Positions 24,411-32,623 of a stretch of 64,000 nt of DNA are shown here, piece after piece. The translations under genes were made by a program, and so were the position numbers. The notes below the pieces were generated by a model, which made no database searches, was not told the origin of the DNA, and saw only the letters and a program-made list of their open reading frames with translations. The number at the start of each line of letters is the position of its first letter. The stretch's first letter is position 1. Source of the stretch: Polaribacter huanghezhanensis (lineage in GTDB: Bacteria; Bacteroidota; Bacteroidia; Flavobacteriales; Flavobacteriaceae); contig NZ_CP128595.1 in assembly GCF_030444335.1 (NCBI RefSeq), forward strand, positions 2,308,501 to 2,372,500. Reading direction: 5' to 3'.

Positions 24411-25775
24411 TTATTCCCAATTTGATGTGTCATCATTCTCTTCCATTAATTCTTTAATCTTTTTATCCTCCCAGTTTCTTCCTAAAAATGGATTGTAATT
24501 ATACACGTCTAATCCGTGGAATATCACTCCAATTCCCCAACCAAACATTGGAAACCAAAACCAGTAAAACTGTGGCGAAGTGTATAAATTGATGAATATT
24601 AAAAATGGAATGACAATACAGTAAGACGCTAGGTTTTGATAAAATTCTTTTAACTTCTCTACCTTTTCTACAGCTCTTACATAGCTTGAGTTTTGAATCT
24701 CTTCTGTGTACATAATGTTGTTATTTTTTGTTAATAATGGCAAGCTTACTCTAAAGGTTACATTATCATTTGTGATTTCTACACTTCTTTTTGTTAGTAA
24801 ATAATACCTGTCTGTAATGTTTCTTAATCCAATTTTTGTGCTTTTACCAATTGCTTCTTTATGATTGACATTGTTTTCTATAATTAAGGCTCCGTCTTCT
24901 TCAAAAATGCTAAGTTTTAATGGTTTGCTTGATGAAACCACATTGTGTTTTACGGCGTTTTCTAATAACAATTGTAATGATAAAGGCACAATTTTTAATT
25001 CTTCGTTGCTAATTTCTGATGGAATGTCAAATTGTATGGCATCTTCAAATCGCATTTGCAACAATTCCATATACGTTCTTGCAAATTGCAATTCTTCAGA
25101 AAGCGGAATCAATTCTTTGTTTCTCTGCTCTAAAACATAGCGATATACTTTAGACAATTTTGTTGTAAAGCGCTCTGCTTGCTTCGGGTTTTCGCTAATT
25201 AAAGAGGTTAATACATTTAAACTATTGAATAAAAAATGTGGATCAATTTGGTTTTTTAGAGACTCAAATTTTGCGGTTTCTGTTTTTGCAACAATTTCTT
25301 GTTTGTTGCTTTTTTGTGTTTGCGATGCTTTCCAATTGATCATAAATCCACGAGCATGGAAAAATACAGCAATTACTAACGCACCAATTATTGTAAATAC
25401 ATGCACCAAAAACAACTCTCCAAAGAAAAAATGTTCAAAACCATATCCAAGAATCAACACATATTGTACATAATGAATTAGCAATACAATAAAGATTGTA
25501 TAAAATATCGTTGCTATAATTCCTACGGTTAGTCGTTGATTTGTTTGTTCTACCCAACTCCATTTGGTATTTAAGTATTCATTAATATAACCGTTTCCTA
25601 ATCCTAGTCCGAAAGAATACATTGCAGAAAATAAAAAAATAGTTCCAACACCTTTTAAGGTAAACTGTTGATTTACAATTACAAAAAAGACTCCAAAACC
25701 GATCGTTAATTTCAAACAAATAATAACGTCTCTCTTTATCTTATTTAGTGTTGAACTATTTTTCTCTTGACTCAT
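24411..25775 (-). CDS. LytS-type sensor histidine kinase with C-terminal 2TM domain
   Basis: A 454-residue membrane histidine kinase. Four membrane helices occupy about 15-145. The His_kinase domain follows with phospho-acceptor His180 in LKNQIDPHFLFNSLN; the ATPase part has the N box LLLENAVKHNVV (from 270) and the G box GLRNITDRYYLL. After VSLPLL (to about 348) a second unit begins at Met355 (MYTEEIQNSSYVRAVEKV), a full 2TM domain to 447. The junction looks like a fusion of a kinase gene with a free 2TM gene. It heads an operon of four 2TM genes and a LytTR regulator. Confidence 0.9.
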   Translation of the reverse strand: MSQEKNSSTLNKIKRDVIICLKLTIGFGVFFVIVNQQFTLKGVGTIFLFSAMYSFGLGLGNGYINEYLNTKWSWVEQTNQRLTVGIIATIFYTIFIVLLIHYVQYVLILGYGFEHFFFGELFLVHVFTIIGALVIAVFFHARGFMINWKASQTQKSNKQEIVAKTETAKFESLKNQIDPHFLFNSLNVLTSLISENPKQAERFTTKLSKVYRYVLEQRNKELIPLSEELQFARTYMELLQMRFEDAIQFDIPSEISNEELKIVPLSLQLLLENAVKHNVVSSSKPLKLSIFEEDGALIIENNVNHKEAIGKSTKIGLRNITDRYYLLTKRSVEITNDNVTFRVSLPLLTKNNNIMYTEEIQNSSYVRAVEKVEKLKEFYQNLASYCIVIPFLIFINLYTSPQFYWFWFPMFGWGIGVIFHGLDVYNYNPFLGRNWEDKKIKELMEENDDTSNWE

Positions 25776-25806
25776 GTCTTTTTATTTATCGATGTAGGTT
25801 TTGCTC

Positions 25807-26235
25807 TTAAAACTTAATCTCTAAAGTTACATTTTTATCTGAAACCTCAAACTGTGCTTCGTCAAAATTTGGTGGGCCAAAACTCATTGGATTGTTAGAA
25901 ACTCCGTAATCTTCTAATGGCATACCATTGGGTTGAAAATCTATTTTATCATTATTGTTTTCGTCATGAAAACAAATAATGGCATAATTACCAGATTCGA
26001 TATCCGTAAATACTACTGTGCTTTTTTTCCCTTTTGGAGAGCTAGATTTTGCCTGAACTGGCACTTTCATAAAGTTTTCTTTATCGTATAAAGCATAACT
26101 TACTGTACCTTTATCACTAGACACATTTGTTACTAATACTGTAATGGTTCTTTTTTCTGTATTTGTTTTTTTAGCTGTATACATTGATGTTTGAAATACA
26201 ACTACAAATGCGAAAATTGCTGTGAATACTTTCAT
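25807..26235 (-). CDS. DUF2141 family secreted protein
   Basis: A 142-residue exported protein with a signal peptide (about 1-20), then a DUF2141 beta-sandwich: ITVLVTNVSSDKGTVSYALYD, SGNYAIICFHDENNNDKIDF and the conserved MPLEDYGVSNNP. The acidic DENNNDKID loop may bind calcium. Its role is not known. It stands alone between the kinase operon and the photolyase gene. Confidence 0.87.
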   Translation of the reverse strand: MKVFTAIFAFVVVFQTSMYTAKKTNTEKRTITVLVTNVSSDKGTVSYALYDKENFMKVPVQAKSSSPKGKKSTVVFTDIESGNYAIICFHDENNNDKIDFQPNGMPLEDYGVSNNPMSFGPPNFDEAQFEVSDKNVTLEIKF

Positions 26236-26343
26236 GATTTCTTGTTTTTAATTGTTAATGACACCACAAAGATGTACTAACAAACAAGTTTAGAAAAGGA
26301 AAAGAAACCGAATTGTATTTTTTTAAGGATGAATTGTAGAACT

Positions 26344-27615
26344 TTATAAATTCAACCCTTTTTTATAGGTAAATAATGCTCTTTCTCTAGCAAATTTATG
26401 TTCCACAATTGGTTGTGGATACGTAAATTCGTTCAAATCTTTTACCCAAGTATTGGTGTATTCTAAATTTTTGTCAAACTTTTTCAGTTGCTCTGTTGGA
26501 TTAAAAATTCTAAAATATGGAGCAGAATCGCATCCTGTTCCTGCCGCCCATTGCCAATTCCCATTGTTAGCTGACAAATCATAATCTACTAATTTTTCAG
26601 CAAAATAAGCCTCTCCTAGACGCCAATCAATTAATAAGTGTTTACACAAAAACCCTGCTGTTACCATACGGACTCTGTTGTGCATATATCCTGTTTGGTT
26701 TAACTGCCGCATTCCTGCATCAACCATCGGATAACCCGTTTCTCCTTTGCACCAAGCTTCAAATTCTTGCTCGTTGTTTCTCCACTCAATCTGATTGTAT
26801 TTACTTTTAAAATTCTGAGTAACAACTTTCGGAAAGTGAAATAAAATCTGCATAAAAAATTCTCTCCAAATTAATTCACTTAAATAGGTTGCATTACTTT
26901 TAAGTGCAATTTTAATCAATTTTCTAGCACTTACTAAACCGAAACGCAAATACGGAGAAACATAAGATGTTTTATCGACAAACGGAAAATCTCTAATAGC
27001 ATCGTACTGATCTAAATGAGCTAAATTATACCGTTTTACTTTGATTTTACTTTCCACAAAACCAATGGATTCTAAAGAAGGAAAAACCGTTTTGAAATTG
27101 TAAAAATTAGATTTAGGATTATTTTCAGATAATGAAATATCATTAAATTTTGACAACCATTTGTTTTTATAAGGTGTAAAAACAGTATACGGCAATCCGT
27201 CAGCTTTTACAACTTCTGATTCTTCAAAAACAACCTGATCTTTATACGAAAAAACTCCAATGTTTTTTGAATTTAAAAACTGAGCAACTTCTAAATCTCT
27301 AGAAATTGCATAGGGTTCGTAATCTTTGTTGTAAAAAACTTTATCGATTTTATATTCAGAAATTAACTCTTTCCAAATTTCAATTGGTTTTCCTATCTTA
27401 ATTAATACTGATGAATTGACTTTTTTTAATTCAGTATCAATCTTTTTTAAAGTATTAAAAATAAACGTAATTCTTGCATCATCTTTTGGCAAAGAATCTA
27501 TAATATCTATATCAAAAATAAAAAGAGGAATTACGGGTTCTTTTTCTAAAGTTGCCTTGTATAAAGCAACATTATCTTCTAAACGTAAATCTCTACGAAA
27601 CCAAAATACATTCAT
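26344..27615 (-). CDS. phr: Deoxyribodipyrimidine photolyase
   Basis: A light-driven repair enzyme for UV-induced pyrimidine dimers, 423 residues. The N-terminal antenna-binding domain starts NVFWFRRDLRLEDNVALY. The FAD domain includes SELIWREFFMQI, YPMVDAGMRQL, GYMHNRVRMVTAGFL and WQWAAGTGCDSAPYFRIFNP, with the tryptophans of class I photolyases. A cryptochrome-like function is possible but less likely. It is the last gene of the carotenoid operon and overlaps the SRPBCC gene by 1 base, so it should be co-induced with pigment synthesis. Confidence 0.93.
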   Translation of the reverse strand: MNVFWFRRDLRLEDNVALYKATLEKEPVIPLFIFDIDIIDSLPKDDARITFIFNTLKKIDTELKKVNSSVLIKIGKPIEIWKELISEYKIDKVFYNKDYEPYAISRDLEVAQFLNSKNIGVFSYKDQVVFEESEVVKADGLPYTVFTPYKNKWLSKFNDISLSENNPKSNFYNFKTVFPSLESIGFVESKIKVKRYNLAHLDQYDAIRDFPFVDKTSYVSPYLRFGLVSARKLIKIALKSNATYLSELIWREFFMQILFHFPKVVTQNFKSKYNQIEWRNNEQEFEAWCKGETGYPMVDAGMRQLNQTGYMHNRVRMVTAGFLCKHLLIDWRLGEAYFAEKLVDYDLSANNGNWQWAAGTGCDSAPYFRIFNPTEQLKKFDKNLEYTNTWVKDLNEFTYPQPIVEHKFARERALFTYKKGLNL

Positions 27616-28094
27616 TATTTAAAAATAGTATCTAATACTTTTTCTCGGTATTCAAAAATAGTTTGCAATTGTTTTTTTATAAATAAAGATTGTGCTATTC
27701 CTCCTAAAAATCCAAAAGGAATTTTATACGATATTTTATCTTTCATCAAGGTTTTACCGTTTGGTAACGACTCAAAAAAATGTTCGTGATGCCACATAGA
27801 ATAAGGACCAAAACGTTGTTCATCAATAAAAAATTGGTGTTCTTTTACTGCGGTAATTTCTGTAACCCAATTTGTTTTTACAAACGGAATTGGAGATACT
27901 TTATACGTTACAATCTGACCTTGATACGCTTTTTTATCCACTTTAGAAGTGATGTGAAAACCCATTTTTGGTGGAGTAATATTTGATAAATTTTCTGGTG
28001 ATGAAAAATAATTCCACGCTTCTGATAACGGAATATTTAATTCTTGTGATGCTTCTAACGTATAAATACCTGAGTGTTTAAAAAACTGAATCAT
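27615..28094 (-). CDS. SRPBCC-family ligand-binding protein
   Basis: A 159-residue SRPBCC (polyketide cyclase/START-like) protein: LEASQELNIPLSEAWNYFSS, the segment TPPKMGFHITSK and the closing FGFLGGIAQSLFIKKQLQTI helix. Proteins of this subgroup are often encoded beside photolyase or in carotenoid clusters; the ligand is unknown. It lies directly after glutathione peroxidase without spacing and overlaps phr by 1 base. Confidence 0.87.
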   Translation of the reverse strand: MIQFFKHSGIYTLEASQELNIPLSEAWNYFSSPENLSNITPPKMGFHITSKVDKKAYQGQIVTYKVSPIPFVKTNWVTEITAVKEHQFFIDEQRFGPYSMWHHEHFFESLPNGKTLMKDKISYKIPFGFLGGIAQSLFIKKQLQTIFEYREKVLDTIFK

Positions 28095-28640
28095 TTATTT
28101 TAAATATTTTGTAATCTTTCTACTCATTGGTTTTGTTAAGGAAAAATAGTAATCAATTAACTTTCCATTTTCATCTACTAAATACTTTTGAAAATTCCAT
28201 TTTACTGAAGAATTTTTAACACCATTCTGTTCTTTTTGGGTTAACCACGCATATAATGGATGTTGCTTATCGCCTTTTACATCAACCTTTTCAGTAATTA
28301 AAAAAGTAACTCCAAAGTTGATTTTACAAAAAGACTGAATTTCTGTTGCTGTTCCTGGTTCTTGACCACCAAACTGATTAGAAGGAACGCCTATAATCAT
28401 TAATTTGTCTTTATACTGCTCATATAATTCTTGTAAACCTTCGTATTGTGGCGTAAAGCCACATTCTGAAGCCACATTTACAAACAATATTTTTTTGCCT
28501 TTATAGTCTGATAAATTTATTTTTTCTCCAGAAATACTCTTAATTTCTATGTTGTATAATGAACTATTTGTTTCCATTTTTTCTTTTTTATTGATGAGAT
28601 TTATGCTTAAAAATAAACAAAGTAAATATATGTTATTCAT
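28095..28640 (-). CDS. Glutathione peroxidase-family thiol peroxidase
   Basis: A GPx-family peroxidase. The peroxidatic Cys60 lies in VNVASECGFTPQY, with the Gln of VPSNQFGGQEPG and the Trp of VKWNFQKYLV completing the catalytic set; Cys replaces selenocysteine. Bacterial homologues usually use thioredoxin. The frame begins with a hydrophobic stretch (MNNIYLLCLFLSINL) that could be a signal peptide; the alternative Met22 (28577) would give a cytosolic enzyme of 160 residues. Its place in the pigment operon suggests defence against photo-oxidative lipid peroxides. Confidence 0.9.
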   Translation of the reverse strand: MNNIYLLCLFLSINLINKKEKMETNSSLYNIEIKSISGEKINLSDYKGKKILFVNVASECGFTPQYEGLQELYEQYKDKLMIIGVPSNQFGGQEPGTATEIQSFCKINFGVTFLITEKVDVKGDKQHPLYAWLTQKEQNGVKNSSVKWNFQKYLVDENGKLIDYYFSLTKPMSRKITKYLK

Positions 28641-28644
28641 TTTC

Positions 28645-29115
28645 TTAATTGTATAAAATTATGTATCCGTTTAAAGTTGACGCAATTGTCAACCAAATTA
28701 AATAGGGTGCAATTAACAAGGTGTACCATTTTAATTGTTTGATAAAATTGAATGTAAAAAAACCTACCAACAACCATAGGCTAATTATTACAACAAATCC
28801 AACAATTGTTAAATGTTGATTGAAGAAAAAATAATTCCAACTAACATTTAAAATCCATTGTACTAGAAATAATCGTATTAAAAAAGAATTATTCTCTTTA
28901 AAAAGCAATGCTAATTTGGTCATATAAAATGAAAATAGCACCATAATTGTTGTCCAAGCAGCACCAAAAACCCAACCTTCTGGAGTCCAAGGAGCCTGAT
29001 TTAGTGATGTGTACCAATTTGATGCTGGGCCATCATTCATTAAAATAGTTCCAATGCCCAAAGCACCAACGTTTGCCACAAAGAAAATTACGAATAAAAT
29101 ATACTTGTTTTTCAT
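28645..29115 (-). CDS. tspO: TspO/MBR-family membrane protein
   Basis: A 156-residue tryptophan-rich protein with five membrane helices. The family motif WYTSLNQAPWTPEGWVFGAAWT is intact (two pieces: WYTSLNQAPWTP and EGWVFGAAWT), as is WNYFFFNQH in the fourth segment. TspO binds porphyrins and in Rhodobacter modulates light- and oxygen-dependent pigment genes. Here it is embedded between glutathione peroxidase and lycopene cyclase, 3-4 bases from each neighbour, consistent with a role in light or oxidative-stress response. Confidence 0.9.
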   Translation of the reverse strand: MKNKYILFVIFFVANVGALGIGTILMNDGPASNWYTSLNQAPWTPEGWVFGAAWTTIMVLFSFYMTKLALLFKENNSFLIRLFLVQWILNVSWNYFFFNQHLTIVGFVVIISLWLLVGFFTFNFIKQLKWYTLLIAPYLIWLTIASTLNGYIILYN

Positions 29116-29117
29116 TT

Positions 29118-29813
29118 TTATACTGTTTTAAAAAAGTTAGACTTCTTAAATTGTTCATTTAAAAATACCACCCAAAAAAGCATGTTAAAAGCATAACCAA
29201 TATCTTCAATAGGGATTGTAAATAGACGAATTCCCAGGTTTTCTGAATTGTTATACCAAACTACTGGCTCTGCTATAAAACTACCTGTTAAGATTCCGTT
29301 CACAATTAAAAACGGAATTAAAATAATGACAAAAGCAATGTAAAATCGCTTTAAAATGTCTTCAGCAAAAAATAGTGCAACTAATAAAGTAAGTATTAAT
29401 AATGAATAATTAATACTTGTGTACCATTTATCTAAATTAAAAAACAATGTAACAGCCGTAATAATCAATAAAAAATAAGTGATTCCTTTTACTGCTTTAG
29501 AAGACAATAAAAGCTTTGGTTTAAAATATTCTAAGGAATAATGGATAAAAATACTAGCATACGGAATACAAATAAAAAACAACATTTCATCAATCGGCAA
29601 ACCTGCAATTTTGTAAGGTAAATGATAGGCTTCATTAAAACCCCAAATTCCATTTTTGGTAAAAATAACGTCCCAAATAATAAAAAATGTTGCCACTATA
29701 AGTATTGACGAAAAAAACGTTTTCCATTGTTTAATGAAATTCATTTTCTTATTGAAAGAATACAATAAAGGAAAGCTAATTGAGCCAATATTTAATAGCA
29801 AATACAAATACAT
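29118..29813 (-). CDS. Lycopene beta-cyclase, fused CrtYc-CrtYd type
   Basis: A 231-residue membrane protein with about seven helices, made of two repeats of the heterodimeric-type lycopene cyclase domain. The first repeat has LPIDEMLFFICIPYASIFIHY and the second IPIEDIGYAFNMLFWVVFLNE, the acidic catalytic motifs of each half. It should close both ends of lycopene to beta-rings, giving beta-carotene for CrtZ. It overlaps crtZ by 1 base. Confidence 0.88.
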   Translation of the reverse strand: MYLYLLLNIGSISFPLLYSFNKKMNFIKQWKTFFSSILIVATFFIIWDVIFTKNGIWGFNEAYHLPYKIAGLPIDEMLFFICIPYASIFIHYSLEYFKPKLLLSSKAVKGITYFLLIITAVTLFFNLDKWYTSINYSLLILTLLVALFFAEDILKRFYIAFVIILIPFLIVNGILTGSFIAEPVVWYNNSENLGIRLFTIPIEDIGYAFNMLFWVVFLNEQFKKSNFFKTV

Positions 29814-30262
29814 TAGCCTTTGTGTTTTTTAAAATATTTTAAAGGCACAAACAACATTCCAAAGCATTCCCCATCTGGTTTATCTAAATGTTTATGATGA
29901 ATTTTATGTGCTTTTCTCAACCCTTTTAAATACATACTACTTGTATTTCTAAACCATTTAAAACGTCTATGAATTAACACATCATGTACTAAAAAATAGG
30001 CAATTCCATAACATAAAATCCCTAAACCGATAAAGAATAAATAGTTGATTTCTGGTCTAATTCCAAAATAAAATAATAAAATACTTGGAATTGCAAACAC
30101 TACAAAAAAAGCATCATTTTTTTCAAAGACATGCGGATATCCTGGCTGATGATGATCTTCGTGTAAAAACCAACCAAAACCATGCATCACATATTTATGT
30201 GTACACCAAGTGATGCCCTCCATTGTTAAAAATGTTATCAAAGTCGTTAAAGCAAAAAACAT
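29813..30262 (-). CDS. crtZ: Beta-carotene 3-hydroxylase
   Basis: A 149-residue di-iron membrane hydroxylase of the fatty-acid hydroxylase superfamily. The histidine boxes are HKYVMH (22-27), HEDHH (34-38), HDVLIH and HKIHH near the C-terminus. It hydroxylates beta-carotene to zeaxanthin, which together with the cyclase makes zeaxanthin the likely end product of the cluster. The start overlaps the crtB stop by 1 base, and so does its stop with the cyclase start. Confidence 0.92.
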   Translation of the reverse strand: MFFALTTLITFLTMEGITWCTHKYVMHGFGWFLHEDHHQPGYPHVFEKNDAFFVVFAIPSILLFYFGIRPEINYLFFIGLGILCYGIAYFLVHDVLIHRRFKWFRNTSSMYLKGLRKAHKIHHKHLDKPDGECFGMLFVPLKYFKKHKG

Positions 30263-31104
30263 CAGATTAAATTTAGTTTATATTTTACAAAACTTCTTGC
30301 TAGTAAATTTATTTTCATCGGATTAGATATTCTAACTCTTGTTTCCATTATTTTAGAAGAAGGTGTCTGTTTTAATTTTTTTAATAATCTTTTATAATAT
30401 CGATATGCAACATAGACACCAAATTTTGCCTCAACAGGAAGCTTTAAAATCCCCTCTTTAAAAGCAACTTCAAAATCTTCCTCTATTTCTTTTATAATTT
30501 GATCTTTAGATTCGTTATTTAATGCTCGAAAATCTACATTCGGAAAATAAGATCTCTGTAAACCTTCCAAATCATCTTTTAAATCTCTTAAAAAATTTAC
30601 TTTCTGAAAAGCAGAGCCTAATCGCATTGCGGCAGATTTTAATTCGTCGTATTTTTGAATATCACCATTTACAAAAACTTTTAAGCACATTAACCCAACT
30701 ACATCGGCAGAACCATAAATATACGAATCATATTCTTCCTTTGTTTTGTATGCTGTTTTATATAGATCCGCTTTCATGCTTTTTAAAAACGCCTGAATTA
30801 AATCATCAGAAATTTGGTACTGAAGAACCGTTTGTTGAAATGCATTTAAAATTGGATTTAAACTAATTCCGTCTTCTAAAGCTTCATAATAGTCCGCTTC
30901 AAACTTATTGATTAATTTTTTTTTATCATATTGATGAAAAGAATCTACAATTTCATCAGCAAAACGAACAAAACCATAAATATTATAAATGGCTGTTCTA
31001 ATTTTTGGTGATAACATTTTTACCGCTAACGAAAACGAAGTACTGTATTTTTTAGTAACCAACTTACTGCAGTTATTAGAAACCTCATCAAATAGTGCTT
31101 TCAT
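30262..31104 (-). CDS. crtB: Phytoene synthase
   Basis: Condenses two geranylgeranyl diphosphates to phytoene. 280 residues of the squalene/phytoene synthase family, with the substrate Asp motifs DEIVD (50-54) and DLKDD (174-178) and the segment STSFSLAVKMLSPKIR. It is flanked by crtI (17-base overlap) and crtZ (1-base overlap). No GGPP synthase gene is present in the window, so the precursor must come from elsewhere. Confidence 0.93.
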   Translation of the reverse strand: MKALFDEVSNNCSKLVTKKYSTSFSLAVKMLSPKIRTAIYNIYGFVRFADEIVDSFHQYDKKKLINKFEADYYEALEDGISLNPILNAFQQTVLQYQISDDLIQAFLKSMKADLYKTAYKTKEEYDSYIYGSADVVGLMCLKVFVNGDIQKYDELKSAAMRLGSAFQKVNFLRDLKDDLEGLQRSYFPNVDFRALNNESKDQIIKEIEEDFEVAFKEGILKLPVEAKFGVYVAYRYYKRLLKKLKQTPSSKIMETRVRISNPMKINLLARSFVKYKLNLI

Positions 31105-32569
31105 ACGAATGTTTTTTTATAATTAAATCGGAAACTATTTTTCCAGAAATTAATGAGGGAGGAACTCCAGGACCCGGAACTGTTAATTGACCAGTAAAAA
31201 ATAAATTTTTGACTGTTTTACTTTCTATTTTAGGTCTTAAAAAAGCAGTTTGAGTCAAAATATTTGCCAAACCATAAGCGTTCCCTTTATACGAATTGTA
31301 ATCTTTGATAAAATCATTTACACAATATGATTTTTTAAATAAAATGCTGCTTTTTACTTCTTGATTTGTTAAGTTTTCTAATCTATCAATAATTTTTGTA
31401 AAATAGACTTCTCTTAACTCTTCTGTATCTTCTAATCCTGGTGCTAAAGGAATTAAAAAAGTTGCTACTTCTTTTCCGCCCGGAGCTAAACTAGCATCTG
31501 TTATACTCGGAAAACTTGCATAGAATAATGGCTTTTCTGGCCAAGAAGGATCATCGTAAATTGTTCTTGCATGTTCATCAAAATCAGTATCAAAAAACAA
31601 TGTATGATGTGAAACGTCTTTTAGCTTTTTATCTAACCCAACATAAAATAATAATGACGAAGGTGCAAACACTTTTTTGCTCCAATACTTTTCTGAATAC
31701 TGTCTGTATTTAGTCGGTAATAAGGTTTCTGTATGATGATAATCTGCTCCACTAACCACAATATCAGATGGTATAAATACATCATTTACAATTAAACCAG
31801 TGGTTTTACCACTATCATCCAAACAAATTTTTTCGACATTTGCATCTGTCTCAAACACAACTCCCAAACTGGAAGCTAAAGTTGTCATTGCTTCTACCAC
31901 TTTATACATTCCTCCTTTTGGATGCCAAGTTCCCAAGCCAAAATCTGCATAATTCATGAAATTATAGAACGCGGGAGTATTACTTGGTTTTGCGCCCAAA
32001 AACAATACAGGAAATTCTAATATTTGAATCAACTTCTGACTTTTAATTTTTTTACGAACTTGGGTTCTAATGGTTGAGAAAAATTGATTGATTCTTTTAA
32101 TTGTTACCGGAGTAATCAATTCAAGCGGAGAAACTCCAGGTCTGTATACCAAATCTTTAATTGCCGTATTGTAATTAAACTTTGCGGCATCTAAAAAATC
32201 TTTCAAATATTTAGAACTTCCTTTTTCTTCTTTTTCAAATGCATCAAAAATTTCTTTTAATTTACCAGAAATAATAATAGATTCTAATTCAGAAAAATAC
32301 ACTTGATATGCAGGATCTAATCGATCTAACTCGTAAAAATCTGATGGTTTTTTATCAAAATCGTTAAAAAACTTCTCAAAAACGTCTGGCATCCAATACC
32401 AAGTTGGACCAATATCAAAGGTAAATCCTTCTTTTTTATATTGCCTCGCCCTACCTCCTGTTGTCTTGTTTTTCTCATACACCGTAACGTCGAAACCAGC
32501 TTTTGCTAAATAACATGAAGCAGATAATGATGAGAATCCTGAACCTATAATGTGAATTTGTTTTTTCAT
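31088..32569 (-). CDS. crtI: Phytoene desaturase
   Basis: A FAD-dependent CrtI-type desaturase converting phytoene to lycopene; 493 residues. The dinucleotide fold is at the N-terminus (IHIIGSGFSSLSASCYLAKA, Gly9/Gly11) and the C-terminal CrtI signature FFTGQLTVPGPGVPPSLISG is intact. The frame stays open to 32617 (16 more codons), but the putative promoter and operator lie in that stretch and homologues start at MKKQIHIIG, so 32569 is preferred. It is the first structural gene after the CarH-like regulator. Confidence 0.92.
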   Translation of the reverse strand: MKKQIHIIGSGFSSLSASCYLAKAGFDVTVYEKNKTTGGRARQYKKEGFTFDIGPTWYWMPDVFEKFFNDFDKKPSDFYELDRLDPAYQVYFSELESIIISGKLKEIFDAFEKEEKGSSKYLKDFLDAAKFNYNTAIKDLVYRPGVSPLELITPVTIKRINQFFSTIRTQVRKKIKSQKLIQILEFPVLFLGAKPSNTPAFYNFMNYADFGLGTWHPKGGMYKVVEAMTTLASSLGVVFETDANVEKICLDDSGKTTGLIVNDVFIPSDIVVSGADYHHTETLLPTKYRQYSEKYWSKKVFAPSSLLFYVGLDKKLKDVSHHTLFFDTDFDEHARTIYDDPSWPEKPLFYASFPSITDASLAPGGKEVATFLIPLAPGLEDTEELREVYFTKIIDRLENLTNQEVKSSILFKKSYCVNDFIKDYNSYKGNAYGLANILTQTAFLRPKIESKTVKNLFFTGQLTVPGPGVPPSLISGKIVSDLIIKKHSYESTI

Positions 32570-32603
32570 TTTGTTTAACAAATATACAATTTTATTAAAC
32601 AAA
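32570..32603 (-). promoter_or_regulatory. Putative crtI promoter with flanking inverted repeat (operator candidate)
   Basis: A -7 box TATATTTG (32579-32586, minus) sits inside an inverted repeat with perfect 9-base arms, TTTGTTTAA (32570-32578) and TTAAACAAA (32595-32603), spaced by 16 bases. No -33 TTG is found at the right distance. The arrangement is what an operator for a dark repressor covering the promoter could look like. That the CarH-like protein binds it is inference. The transcript start would fall only about 5 bases before the crtI ATG. Confidence 0.55.
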
Positions 32604-32623
32604 AATACATAAATCAAAAAAAT

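Noticed and set aside
24411..24436. 26-base overlaps at two 2TM gene starts as evidence of unusual translation
   Set aside because: In both cases a downstream Met gives a better-aligned start without the overlap, so the overlaps are probably start-choice artefacts.
32595..32623. A full TTG-N19-TAnnTTTG promoter for crtI
   Set aside because: The -7 box is good, but the position 19 bases upstream reads GTA on the minus strand, so only the -7 element is claimed.
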